Below, piece after piece: positions 1 to 5,154 of a stretch of DNA of 9,699 bases. This DNA comes from Candidatus Heimdallarchaeota archaeon (lineage in GTDB: Archaea > Asgardarchaeota > Heimdallarchaeia > Heimdallarchaeales > Kariarchaeaceae): the NCBI GenBank assembly GCA_021399405.1, contig JAAFKL010000387.1, positions 1 through 9,699 of the forward strand. Direction: 5' to 3'. Every line of letters begins with the position of its first letter. The first letter of the stretch is position 1. The position numbers and the translations under genes are program-made. The notes under the pieces were generated by a model, which saw only the letters and a program-made list of their open reading frames with translations, was not told where the DNA came from and ran no database searches.

Positions 1-2
1 AT

Positions 3-245
3 AAAATGCATAATTCGGATGCAAATGTCACTCTTAGGTCTATTACAAAGACCGGATTTGGAGGTGAGTTGCCTAACTTTATCGGAGTCGAGAGAGAGGG
101 CGAGGAAATATTGTTGGGAACCATGGATGACGGTGCTAACGAATATGTTGCCATTACCAGTAGTTCTGAGTATTTTGTCAAAATCCTAGGTAATATTGTA
201 ATTGCAGATTATGCCAGAGGAAAATCTAAACAGCTTCAGAAATAA
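3..245 (+). CDS. Unrecognised protein, 3' end of a gene entering from the left edge
   Basis: The frame is open from the first complete codon to a TAA stop at 243-245. An ATG lies at position 6, but nothing upstream is visible to show it is the start, so this may be only the C-terminal 79-80 residues of a longer protein. The visible part looks like a small beta-rich domain: alternating hydrophobic strands around FIGVEREGEEILLGTMDD, then YVAITSSSEYFVKILGNIVIADYA, ending in a basic tail (RGKSKQLQK). There is no membrane segment, cysteine or catalytic motif that I recognise. It runs in the same direction as the surface-protein gene 92 bp downstream, but that gene has its own TATA-like box, so a shared transcript is not required. 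The coding call is fairly secure (no stops, sensible composition); the function is unknown. Confidence 0.6.
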   Translation, partial: KMHNSDANVTLRSITKTGFGGELPNFIGVEREGEEILLGTMDDGANEYVAITSSSEYFVKILGNIVIADYARGKSKQLQK

Positions 246-302
246 GTAGCATCTCAAAGAGAACTGAAATGTTGTTTTAGATTGATCAATTGCCGAGTAA
301 AA

Positions 303-310
303 CTTATATT
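303..310 (+). promoter_or_regulatory. TATA-like box of the surface-protein gene
   Basis: The sequence CTTATATT is centred about 31 nt before the ATG at 338. In archaea transcription starts about 25-27 nt after the centre of the TATA box, which places the start near 333, only a few bases before the ATG. The mRNA would be leaderless or nearly so. No Shine-Dalgarno-like sequence precedes the ATG, which agrees with this reading. A purine-rich stretch (GAGTAAAA) just upstream could serve as the TFB recognition element. Confidence 0.5.
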
Positions 311-337
311 TCATTAAACTAATCATTTGATATCAAA

Positions 338-3313
338 ATGGGGAAAGTAAAGTTATTATTAGTTGTTCAAATGTTTCTATTACTGCAAATAGTTGGAACA
401 ATGAAATCTGATATTGATTTGCAAAAGACTACAATACCAAATCAAGATATTACTCTCAATCAACAATTTTCAGAATCTGATTTTTTCTTTAGTAAACTGT
501 TTCTAGAGCGATCTTCTGATAAAGATCCTATAGAAGATGACATTATACCTCCCAACAATTCAGGTTTAGGTATAGATACTGATAGTGAAAATAATATAAT
601 TATGGTAGGTAAGGTTAATGAAGACTCTTATCCTGTTATAAATGGTTTTAACGGAACATTTGGGGGAAGAGAGGAAGGATTTGTTACAAAATTATCTGAA
701 AATGGAGATATTATCTGGAGCACTTTTCTTGGAGGATCGGGCACTGATGTTGCAACCAGTGTTGTTATCGACAGTCAAGATAATGTAATTGTATCTGGCT
801 TTACTGAATCGAGTGATTTTCCAAATACAGTAGGTGCGTACCAGGAGACTATTGGCGGATCTCGAGACATGTTCATTACGAAATTTGATCCTCAAGGTGA
901 AATGTTATGGAGCACATTCATTGGAGGTGAGAAACGAGAAGGATTCTTCGAATCATTTGGTGGTGGGTCAAATAAAATTGCGGTAGATAGTCAGGATTAC
1001 ATTGTACTTTCTGGTTCCACGGCATCACCAAATCTTGTCATGAATAACGCCTTCCAATCCTCATTTGGAGGTGGGACAACTGATGTATTCCTCGCAAAAT
1101 TTAATTCTAGTGGTAAACTAGAGTGGAGTACTTTTTTTGGTGGAGATGATGAAGAAAGAAGTAATGATGTAGCAATTGATACCGAAAATAACATTGTTAT
1201 TGTTGGAACAACAGCTTCAAGTGGTTTCCCAGTAATAAACCCACATGATGGAATTAGAAGTGGAACAGCTGAAAATATCGATCACTCAGACACGTTTGTG
1301 TCAAAATTCAATTCCACTGGCAGCTTACTATGGAGTACCTTTCAAGGTGGCGATCAATTATTTAACGACCAGCAATCAGGCCTTAATGAAAATGCAGGAA
1401 AGACGGTATCAATCGACAGTAATGATAACATAATAGTGGGTGGAACTACTACTATACGTAATAATGAAGTAACCCCAGATGCATTCAATCTCAATGGCGA
1501 GGGCTATGAAGGGGGATTTATTTCTAAATACGACAGCAATGGGTCATTATATTATGGATCATACTTCGGGAAGGATGGAAGGAATTTTATCATGGATAGT
1601 TACTTAGATGAGAAAGATAACTTGTACCTCACAATTGGATCAAATGATGTTGCATTGGACCGACCTATATTACATAATTATTTCCATTATCAAAAACTCA
1701 CTTTAGGTAATGGCCAAGTTCCTGATTTAACTGCAAATGATCCCTTAATGGTAAAATTTAATTCATCAAACGGATTATTATGGAGTACGGACTATTTATC
1801 GCCTAACATCTATGAAGGCAGTTACGCAATGACTATTGATAATCTCGGTAGAATTGTAACTACTGGATATACCTATTCTGCAGATCTCCCTGGAGAAACA
1901 GAAAACTGGAATTTAGAGGAAGGATCCAGCCCGTATTTGCATATTATAAAACTAGATCCGTTGGGTGATGAGGATGAAGATGAGTTATTAAACTTTGAAG
2001 AGTTCCAATCAAAATCGGTTCCAAGCAACTCAGATACAGATGGAGATGGCTTAAGTGATGGAGTCGAAGTTCACGAGCATGGGACAAATCCGAATAATGT
2101 TGATTCAGACGCTGACGGTCTTTCAGATTTTTATGAGCTTGAAAGAGGATATAGTCCCACAAGTAATGATACAGATAACGACTTAATGCTTGATGGTTGG
2201 GAAGATCTATATAATTTAGACCCAACTGATGCAAGAGATATTGATACTGATATTGACGATGATGGTTTAGATGCACTTGGTGAATTTCAAGCTGGTACAA
2301 ATCCCAAAGTGGCTGACACAGATGGAGATGGAATGAAAGACGGATATGAGGTTGACCACAATCTGAATCCATTGAAGGATGATGCCAATAATGACAAGGA
2401 TGGTGATCTTCTGCCAAATAAATTTGAACATGATTATGGAATGAATCCTGATAGCCCAATTGAAACTATTGTTGCAGGTTTGATATTGATTATTTCACTA
2501 TCAGCAATCACTTATTATATACTAAGAGCAAGACGCTTAAACGCCATTGCGATAAAAGAAGGATACAAACATCGATCAGAAAAGAAATTAACATTGGAGA
2601 GGGGTTTCTCAAGCATAAAGGATTTGAAGAATGCTGAGGTCTTGGGATTCAAGACAAAACTAGCGATGACAATGGTACAATCCTCAAAGGTTCAAACTGT
2701 CAGTGAAATGGCCCAGAGTTGGGAATCTCAAAGTACATCAATAAGTGAAATCATGACTTCCTTTGATCTAATCCAAATTACTGAAGTAGCAAACACAACC
2801 ACCTCACCTATAGATTTACATGATGCAGAGCTTAGTTATGAGCATTCAATTGGAGAAATGAAGGATTTGGAGATAGATCTAAAGAGTATGTTATCGCTCC
2901 AAGAAAGTATAGTTGATTTACCGAAAGTAGATATTGATTTACCTTTAGTGGGTTTGTCGATAGATGATTTACATATCCACCGTAGTAAAACAAAAGATCA
3001 GTTAGAAGGAGTGACTGCAATAATCAGCAAATTTGAGAAGCTTATTAATGAGAGAAAAATTTGGTTTGAACCTTGGCAGCCAATGCTAACCCTTATTCAA
3101 ATGACCCAAGATGGATTACCCATTGATCTTGCAAGAATTGCTGAAGTGATTCGATGTCCTGAAGATCAAGCTGAGAAGTTACTCAAGTTATTATTAGCGG
3201 AGAACTCACTTATTGGATTGTATGATGCTTCGAAAAAACTTTATACTAAAGGTACAAATATCTCACAGTATATTGAATCGATGCTAGCTAAGATGAGCAG
3301 TTTCGGAGAGTAA
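338..3313 (+). CDS. Membrane-anchored SBBP beta-propeller / TSP3-repeat surface protein with cytosolic winged-helix-like tail
   Basis: 991 residues. Residues 1-21 form a signal peptide (Lys-rich start, then a Leu/Val core). Residues 78-543 hold seven repeat units of the pattern D-x-x-N-x-I-V-x-G-T...FP...F-GG...D-x-F-x-x-KF...G-x-LxWSTFxGG, typical of SBBP beta-propellers; WSTF begins at 127, 191, 263 and 332 and is degenerate at 405 and 482. Residues 544-706 are Asp-rich TSP3-type calcium-binding repeats (DTDGDGLSDG, DSDADGLSD, DTDGDGMKDG). A single membrane span lies at about 708-729, followed by RARR, which puts the C-terminus in the cytosol. The tail has a helical region (about 830-905) and, at about 912-972, a winged-helix-like segment resembling the C-terminal half of PCI domains. 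The ectodomain has no cysteine and many N-x-S/T sequons, suggesting a glycosylated surface protein; the only cysteine is C940 in the tail. It probably binds an extracellular ligand and relays or anchors it internally. The domains are clear; the role is inferred. Confidence 0.9.
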   Translation: MGKVKLLLVVQMFLLLQIVGTMKSDIDLQKTTIPNQDITLNQQFSESDFFFSKLFLERSSDKDPIEDDIIPPNNSGLGIDTDSENNIIMVGKVNEDSYPVINGFNGTFGGREEGFVTKLSENGDIIWSTFLGGSGTDVATSVVIDSQDNVIVSGFTESSDFPNTVGAYQETIGGSRDMFITKFDPQGEMLWSTFIGGEKREGFFESFGGGSNKIAVDSQDYIVLSGSTASPNLVMNNAFQSSFGGGTTDVFLAKFNSSGKLEWSTFFGGDDEERSNDVAIDTENNIVIVGTTASSGFPVINPHDGIRSGTAENIDHSDTFVSKFNSTGSLLWSTFQGGDQLFNDQQSGLNENAGKTVSIDSNDNIIVGGTTTIRNNEVTPDAFNLNGEGYEGGFISKYDSNGSLYYGSYFGKDGRNFIMDSYLDEKDNLYLTIGSNDVALDRPILHNYFHYQKLTLGNGQVPDLTANDPLMVKFNSSNGLLWSTDYLSPNIYEGSYAMTIDNLGRIVTTGYTYSADLPGETENWNLEEGSSPYLHIIKLDPLGDEDEDELLNFEEFQSKSVPSNSDTDGDGLSDGVEVHEHGTNPNNVDSDADGLSDFYELERGYSPTSNDTDNDLMLDGWEDLYNLDPTDARDIDTDIDDDGLDALGEFQAGTNPKVADTDGDGMKDGYEVDHNLNPLKDDANNDKDGDLLPNKFEHDYGMNPDSPIETIVAGLILIISLSAITYYILRARRLNAIAIKEGYKHRSEKKLTLERGFSSIKDLKNAEVLGFKTKLAMTMVQSSKVQTVSEMAQSWESQSTSISEIMTSFDLIQITEVANTTTSPIDLHDAELSYEHSIGEMKDLEIDLKSMLSLQESIVDLPKVDIDLPLVGLSIDDLHIHRSKTKDQLEGVTAIISKFEKLINERKIWFEPWQPMLTLIQMTQDGLPIDLARIAEVIRCPEDQAEKLLKLLLAENSLIGLYDASKKLYTKGTNISQYIESMLAKMSSFGE
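569..1966 (+). repeat. Seven SBBP beta-propeller units within the surface protein
   Basis: Residues 78-543 contain seven recurrences of an Asp/Asn-hydrophobic-Gly-Thr strand pattern, beginning near residues 80, 145, 217, 281, 360, 424 and 501. Units 1-4 end in a well-kept WSTFxGG strand. The strand closing unit 5 reads YYGSYFG, the one closing unit 6 reads WSTDYL, and unit 7 ends at HIIKLDPLGD. Seven units would close a seven-bladed propeller. The similarity is at protein level and no long DNA-level identity remains, so the duplication is old. Confidence 0.75.
1967..2455 (+). repeat. TSP3-type calcium-binding repeats within the surface protein
   Basis: Residues 544-706 hold about seven units of roughly 20-27 residues, each opening with an Asp-rich loop (GDEDEDELL, DTDGDGLSD, DSDADGLSD, DTDNDLMLD, DTDIDDDGLD, DTDGDGMKD, NNDKDGDLL) followed by a short helix and usually an N-P turn (GTNPN, GTNPK, NLNPL, GMNPD). 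In thrombospondin-type-3 repeats such loops bind calcium and stiffen a stalk. The position between propeller and membrane span fits a calcium-dependent stalk. Confidence 0.8.
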
Positions 3314-3382
3314 AATTTACCATCTTAAGCTATTTTCGAAATTTTAGTAGGAAGACACATAGTTATTCTTTTGCTTATTAGT

Positions 3383-3390
3383 GATATAAT
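3383..3390 (+). promoter_or_regulatory. TATA-like box inside a small dyad, upstream of the 109-residue membrane protein
   Basis: GATATAAT lies in the 15-bp imperfect palindrome GTGATATAATGTCAC (3381-3395), whose GTGA/TCAC arms flank the box. A start of transcription near 3413 is predicted, just after the stop of the surface-protein gene. A palindrome over a TATA box is a common repressor layout in archaea, but the dyad is short and could be chance. Confidence 0.4.
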
Positions 3391-3453
3391 GTCACATAAC
3401 GTGGTACCCCAGGAGAAAGTGTTGAATCAATTCTAGTTTCTTCCAATTATTTT

Positions 3454-3783
3454 TTGTGGCTGGTTGTTGTTGCATTAGACTCAGGTAATGGCTGGCTTAT
3501 ATTTTCTTTATTTTTCGCTTCACTAGTTTCTTTGGTAATAATTATTTTAACAAAAGTAGAATCGACTGTTTTACTTCAAAAATTAGGATTATTCGTGGGG
3601 ACAAATATTATCGGCTTGATTGTTTTACTTAGTAATCTGGATTTTGGATTTGAAGAGGAAGCAAGAGAAGTTGACCAGTTTATGTTTTTTTTCTATTTGC
3701 AATTATTTATGATCATTGTAGTATTCATTGTTTTATTTATTAGAAAGGTAAATTTGAAGAAAAGGGTAGAAAAATTGCCATAG
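3454..3783 (+). CDS. Small membrane protein, three predicted transmembrane helices, function unknown
   Basis: 109 residues from a TTG start. Three hydrophobic segments are clear: about 14-33, 44-60 and 76-96. An acidic loop (FEEEAREVD) sits between the second and third, and a basic tail (RKVNLKKRVEK) suggests the C-terminus is cytosolic. I recognise no family. The start is uncertain: the frame is open back to 3400 with no ATG, GTG or other TTG in it. The only ribosome-binding-like sequence (AGGAG, 3411-3415) precedes GTG (3419) and TTG (3422) in a different frame, which stops after six codons. The real start could be this TTG, the ATT at 3430, or lie across a sequencing or evolutionary frameshift. 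A TATA-like box at 3383-3390 suggests its own promoter. The gene is believable from its continuous membrane-protein composition. Confidence 0.65.
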   Translation: MWLVVVALDSGNGWLIFSLFFASLVSLVIIILTKVESTVLLQKLGLFVGTNIIGLIVLLSNLDFGFEEEAREVDQFMFFFYLQLFMIIVVFIVLFIRKVNLKKRVEKLP

Positions 3784-3849
3784 ATTTTGCTAACAACTTA
3801 ACTTGAAATATTCAAGAGATGATTTTACAACTAATTATACAGTACCAAG

Positions 3850-3869
3850 TTGTATTTGTTTTTACTTGT
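3850..3869 (+). terminator. T-rich tract, possible terminator after the 109-residue gene
   Basis: A run rich in T (TTGTATTTGTTTTTACTTGT) lies about 70 nt after the stop codon. Archaeal RNA polymerase can terminate at oligo-T tracts without a hairpin. A weak CAAGT/ACTTG inverted pair overlaps it. The placement is plausible but the signal is modest. Confidence 0.3.
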
Positions 3870-3928
3870 AGGGAGCCTGATAAAGAAAAGATTTGTTTTG
3901 ATGTTCAAATTGACTAAAGCATACAATG

Positions 3929-3935
3929 TTTAATA
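3929..3935 (+). promoter_or_regulatory. TATA-like box of the 75-residue membrane protein gene
   Basis: TTTAATA is centred about 25 nt before the ATG at 3957, so transcription would begin essentially at the start codon (leaderless). No Shine-Dalgarno sequence is present, which is consistent. The motif itself is weak in an AT-rich region. Confidence 0.35.
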
Positions 3936-3956
3936 GCTTGTAATTTATCTAGAATC

Positions 3957-4184
3957 ATGTCTTATGAAGATGACAATAAATCCCGATCTAATATTGATTT
4001 AATAGCTTTGATTAAGGTTGCTATTATTTTGTTAATACTTGCAGGGATCGTACTTATGGGGCTCAATCTTGCAGCTGGTGAATTATTAACTGGTTTCTAT
4101 CAAGCGTTCTGGCCATTTCTTGTAGCATTTGTTCTCTATGTGGTAAAGAGGTTGGTTGAAAGTAAATCGACCTTGGAAAGCTAG
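3957..4184 (+). CDS. Small membrane protein, two predicted transmembrane helices, function unknown
   Basis: 75 residues from an ATG. A polar, charged N-terminus (MSYEDDNKSRSN) is followed by a hydrophobic helix at about 18-36, a short loop (GELLTGFYQ), a second hydrophobic helix at about 47-63 and a short basic tail (KRLVESKS). This is a helical hairpin with both ends probably on the cytosolic side. No residues suggest an enzyme, and I recognise no family. The ATG fits a leaderless transcript from the TATA-like box at 3929-3935. It follows another small membrane protein in the same direction after 173 bp, too far for translational coupling. Small hairpins of this type often act as subunits or regulators of larger membrane complexes, but nothing here names a partner. 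Confidence 0.65.
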   Translation: MSYEDDNKSRSNIDLIALIKVAIILLILAGIVLMGLNLAAGELLTGFYQAFWPFLVAFVLYVVKRLVESKSTLES

Positions 4185-4339
4185 GATCTTGGAAATTGAG
4201 CGGATTTTAAATTGAATTGTTAAGTAAAATCAAGAAGATTGCGGATAGCCCTTACTAAACGTAATATATCAGATTTAGTTCGTATCAACATGAGAAAATC
4301 ATAATTAAATGACAGCATAAAATTTAATTATAATCTAGT

Positions 4340-4375
4340 ATTCAATGGTTATAGATTGACTATCCTTCATTGAAT
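4340..4375 (+). repeat. Composite inverted repeat (two-part hairpin) in the 4185-4582 gene-poor stretch
   Basis: Outer arms ATTCAATG (4340-4347) and CATTGAAT (4368-4375) are perfectly complementary. Inside them ATAG (4351-4354) and CTAT (4360-4363) also pair around an ATTGA loop, leaving a small 3x4-nt internal loop. The element could be an RNA hairpin or a protein-binding dyad. No T-run follows directly, so it is not a typical bacterial-style terminator. It is about 155 bp after the stop of the 75-residue gene. The rest of 4185-4450 holds no gene or other signal I can support. Confidence 0.5.
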
Positions 4376-4451
4376 GATTTTGTCAACGTCTTAAATCAAG
4401 TTTTAACCAAAATTTGAACGATATTCGAACATTTTGTACGAAAGTAGTGTC

Positions 4452-4460
4452 ATATTATAA
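4452..4460 (+). promoter_or_regulatory. Candidate distal TATA box for the winged-helix gene
   Basis: ATATTATAA would place a transcription start near 4482, inside the CGTGT-TT-ACACG dyad (4477-4488) and just before the TGATCGAA direct repeat. This would give a roughly 100-nt leader to the ATG at 4583. It competes with the better-placed box at 4547-4554; both could be used. Confidence 0.3.
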
Positions 4461-4476
4461 CGTACAGTCCTAAATA

Positions 4477-4512
4477 CGTGTTTACACGAAATTTTGATCG
4501 AACCTGATCGAA
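4477..4512 (+). promoter_or_regulatory. Putative operator: short dyad plus 10-bp-phased TGATCGAA direct repeat
   Basis: CGTGT and ACACG form a perfect 5+5 inverted repeat with a TT spacer (4477-4488). Directly after it come two identical octamers TGATCGAA at 4495-4502 and 4505-4512, repeating every 10 bp, close to one helical turn, so both copies face the same side of the DNA. The block sits between the two candidate TATA boxes of the winged-helix gene. The same core recurs after that gene and in the next one, suggesting a shared binding site. Binding by the adjacent regulator is inferred. Confidence 0.45.
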
Positions 4513-4546
4513 GATAAAAAATAAATAGTAAATCGTGACAAAACCA

Positions 4547-4554
4547 TTTATAAA
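4547..4554 (+). promoter_or_regulatory. TATA box that fixes the start of the winged-helix gene
   Basis: TTTATAAA is the best TATA-box match in this stretch. Its centre is about 32 nt before the ATG at 4583, predicting transcription from about 4577 with a leader of a few bases. An in-frame GTG at 4535 and ATG at 4571 lie upstream of that predicted start, so neither should be the translation start if this promoter is used. Confidence 0.55.
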
Positions 4555-4582
4555 GATTTTATTTCTTAGAATGATAGGGAAA

Positions 4583-4858
4583 ATGAGACGCAAGCAATCC
4601 AAAAAACTACCAGAAGCTGCAATCCCCATGCTAAGATATTTGCAGGATAACAGCCCAAAAACCCAAAGAGAGATCATGGAGAGTTTAGATTTACCAACCC
4701 GAACCGTGCGATATTCACTACGAAGGTTGTTAGAAAGAGATCTTATTATCAGAATTGCTAACTTGAATGATATGAGGAGTGTATATTATCAAATAAACCC
4801 TCAAATTGTCGATTTAAATCAAGTTATAGTTCAAGAGTTAAGTATTATTGAGACATAA
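4583..4858 (+). CDS. Small winged-helix DNA-binding protein (MarR/ArsR-like fold)
   Basis: 91 residues from the ATG at 4583. A basic N-terminus (MRRKQSKK) is followed by helix 1 (about 11-22, EAAIPMLRYLQD), helix 2 (27-35, TQREIMESL), a recognition helix (38-50, PTRTVRYSLRRLL) and a beta wing (54-72, LIIRIANLNDMRSVYYQI). This is the compact archaeal winged-helix layout, with a short C-terminal helix that may dimerise. It lacks ligand or metal-binding residues and has no cysteine. The frame extends to GTG 4535, adding a hydrophobic MTKPFIKILFLR segment, but a TATA box lies inside that extension, so I prefer the inner ATG. Its 5' region and 3' flank carry GATCGA repeats, which makes autoregulation and control of the convergent genes plausible. 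A T-tract terminates it. DNA-binding fold: confident; targets: inferred. Confidence 0.85.
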   Translation: MRRKQSKKLPEAAIPMLRYLQDNSPKTQREIMESLDLPTRTVRYSLRRLLERDLIIRIANLNDMRSVYYQINPQIVDLNQVIVQELSIIET

Positions 4859-4893
4859 ATAAGATCAGAAAAATTTACTTGAAAACTGAGCGA

Positions 4894-4907
4894 TTTTTTA
4901 TTTTTCT
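4894..4907 (+). terminator. Oligo-T terminator of the winged-helix gene
   Basis: TTTTTTATTTTTCT begins about 35 nt after the stop codon. It has runs of six and five T on the coding strand, the usual archaeal intrinsic signal, and no hairpin is needed. Confidence 0.6.
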
Positions 4908-4936
4908 AATATTAAAATTGATTGAGGGAATTTTCC

Positions 4937-4962
4937 GTGCCGATTAAACAAATGATCGAATC
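4937..4962 (+). repeat. Direct repeat copy 1 (GTRCCGAYTAAAC...TGATCGAATC)
   Basis: By eye this 26-bp segment matches 5102-5127 at 22 of 26 positions with no gap, including GCCGATTAAAC versus ACCGACTAAAC and an identical TGATCGAATC end. The two copies are 165 bp apart in the convergent intergenic region. Shorter partial copies of the GTACCGA head occur at 5069 (GTACAGAC) and 5144 (GTACCGAC). Confidence 0.6.
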
Positions 4963-4969
4963 AATTTGT
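4948..4969 (+). repeat. GATCGA-centred hairpin 1
   Basis: ACAAATGAT (4948-4956) pairs with ATC (4960-4962) plus ATTTGT (4964-4969), with one bulged A at 4963 and a CGA loop. It is the first of three dyads in 4859-5154, each with GATCGAA at or near its centre. Confidence 0.5.
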
Positions 4970-4977
4970 GATTGTTC

Positions 4978-4987
4978 ACAAAAAATA
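4978..4987 (-). terminator. Possible terminator for leftward transcription
   Basis: An A-run on the plus strand gives TATTTTTTGT on the minus strand, about 170 nt past the end of the leftward leucine-rich-repeat-like gene. If used, the leftward mRNA would carry two of the GATCGA dyads in its 3' untranslated end. Modest signal. Confidence 0.3.
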
Positions 4988-5013
4988 GAGGAAAGTTAAG
5001 AAAACTATGCTCA

Positions 5014-5050
5014 ATCAAATGATGAGAATCGATCGAATTTCATGTTTGAT
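5014..5050 (+). repeat. GATCGA-centred dyad 2
   Basis: Outer arms ATCAAA (5014-5019) and TTTGAT (5045-5050), middle arms ATGA and TCAT, and a perfect 8-bp palindrome TCGATCGA (5029-5036) at the centre form one imperfect 37-bp dyad with one offset base and one mismatch. Confidence 0.5.
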
Positions 5051-5101
5051 AGATGGGGCTTAATTTCAGTACAGACAAAATTTAGTTCTACAAATAATTC
5101 A

Positions 5102-5127
5102 GTACCGACTAAACTATTGATCGAATC
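5102..5127 (+). repeat. Direct repeat copy 2
   Basis: This is the partner of 4937-4962, with the same 17-bp distance from the GTACCGA head to the GATCGAATC core. Its GATCGA core is also the centre of dyad 3. Confidence 0.6.
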
Positions 5128-5138
5128 GACAATTTAGT
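5108..5138 (+). repeat. GATCGA-centred dyad 3
   Basis: ACTAAA (5108-5113) pairs with TTTAGT (5133-5138). Inside, TTG and CAA pair around two TCGA blocks separated by one A, with a 3-nt bulge (CTA) on the left arm. Compared with the aligned dyad 1, the arm bases differ but pairing is kept in a different register, hinting at selection on structure or symmetry. Confidence 0.45.
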
Positions 5139-5154
5139 TAATCGTACCGACAAA

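Noticed and set aside
1944..2459. 171-residue open frame on the minus strand opposite the TSP3 repeats
   Set aside because: It is antisense to the Asp/Gly-rich repeats, whose codons read as His/Leu-rich and stop-free on the other strand. The composition (runs of His, Leu, Tyr, Gln) is an artefact and no start signal is present.
3819..3917. 32-codon frame starting MILQLIIQYQVVF between the two small membrane protein genes
   Set aside because: It has a weak purine stretch (CAAGAG) before the ATG but is very short, overlaps the likely T-rich terminator and has no further support. It could be a real micro-protein only if homologues keep it.
4185..4534. tRNA or other structured RNA gene in the gene-free stretch
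   Set aside because: I looked for a T-loop GTTCRANNC, a CCA end and cloverleaf arms and found none; only the hairpin at 4340-4375 and the operator-like block are supported.
4450..4677. 75-residue minus-strand frame overlapping the winged-helix gene
   Set aside because: It is antisense to the well-supported winged-helix coding sequence and its promoter, with no promoter of its own. Its hydrophobic look comes from complementing A-rich sequence.
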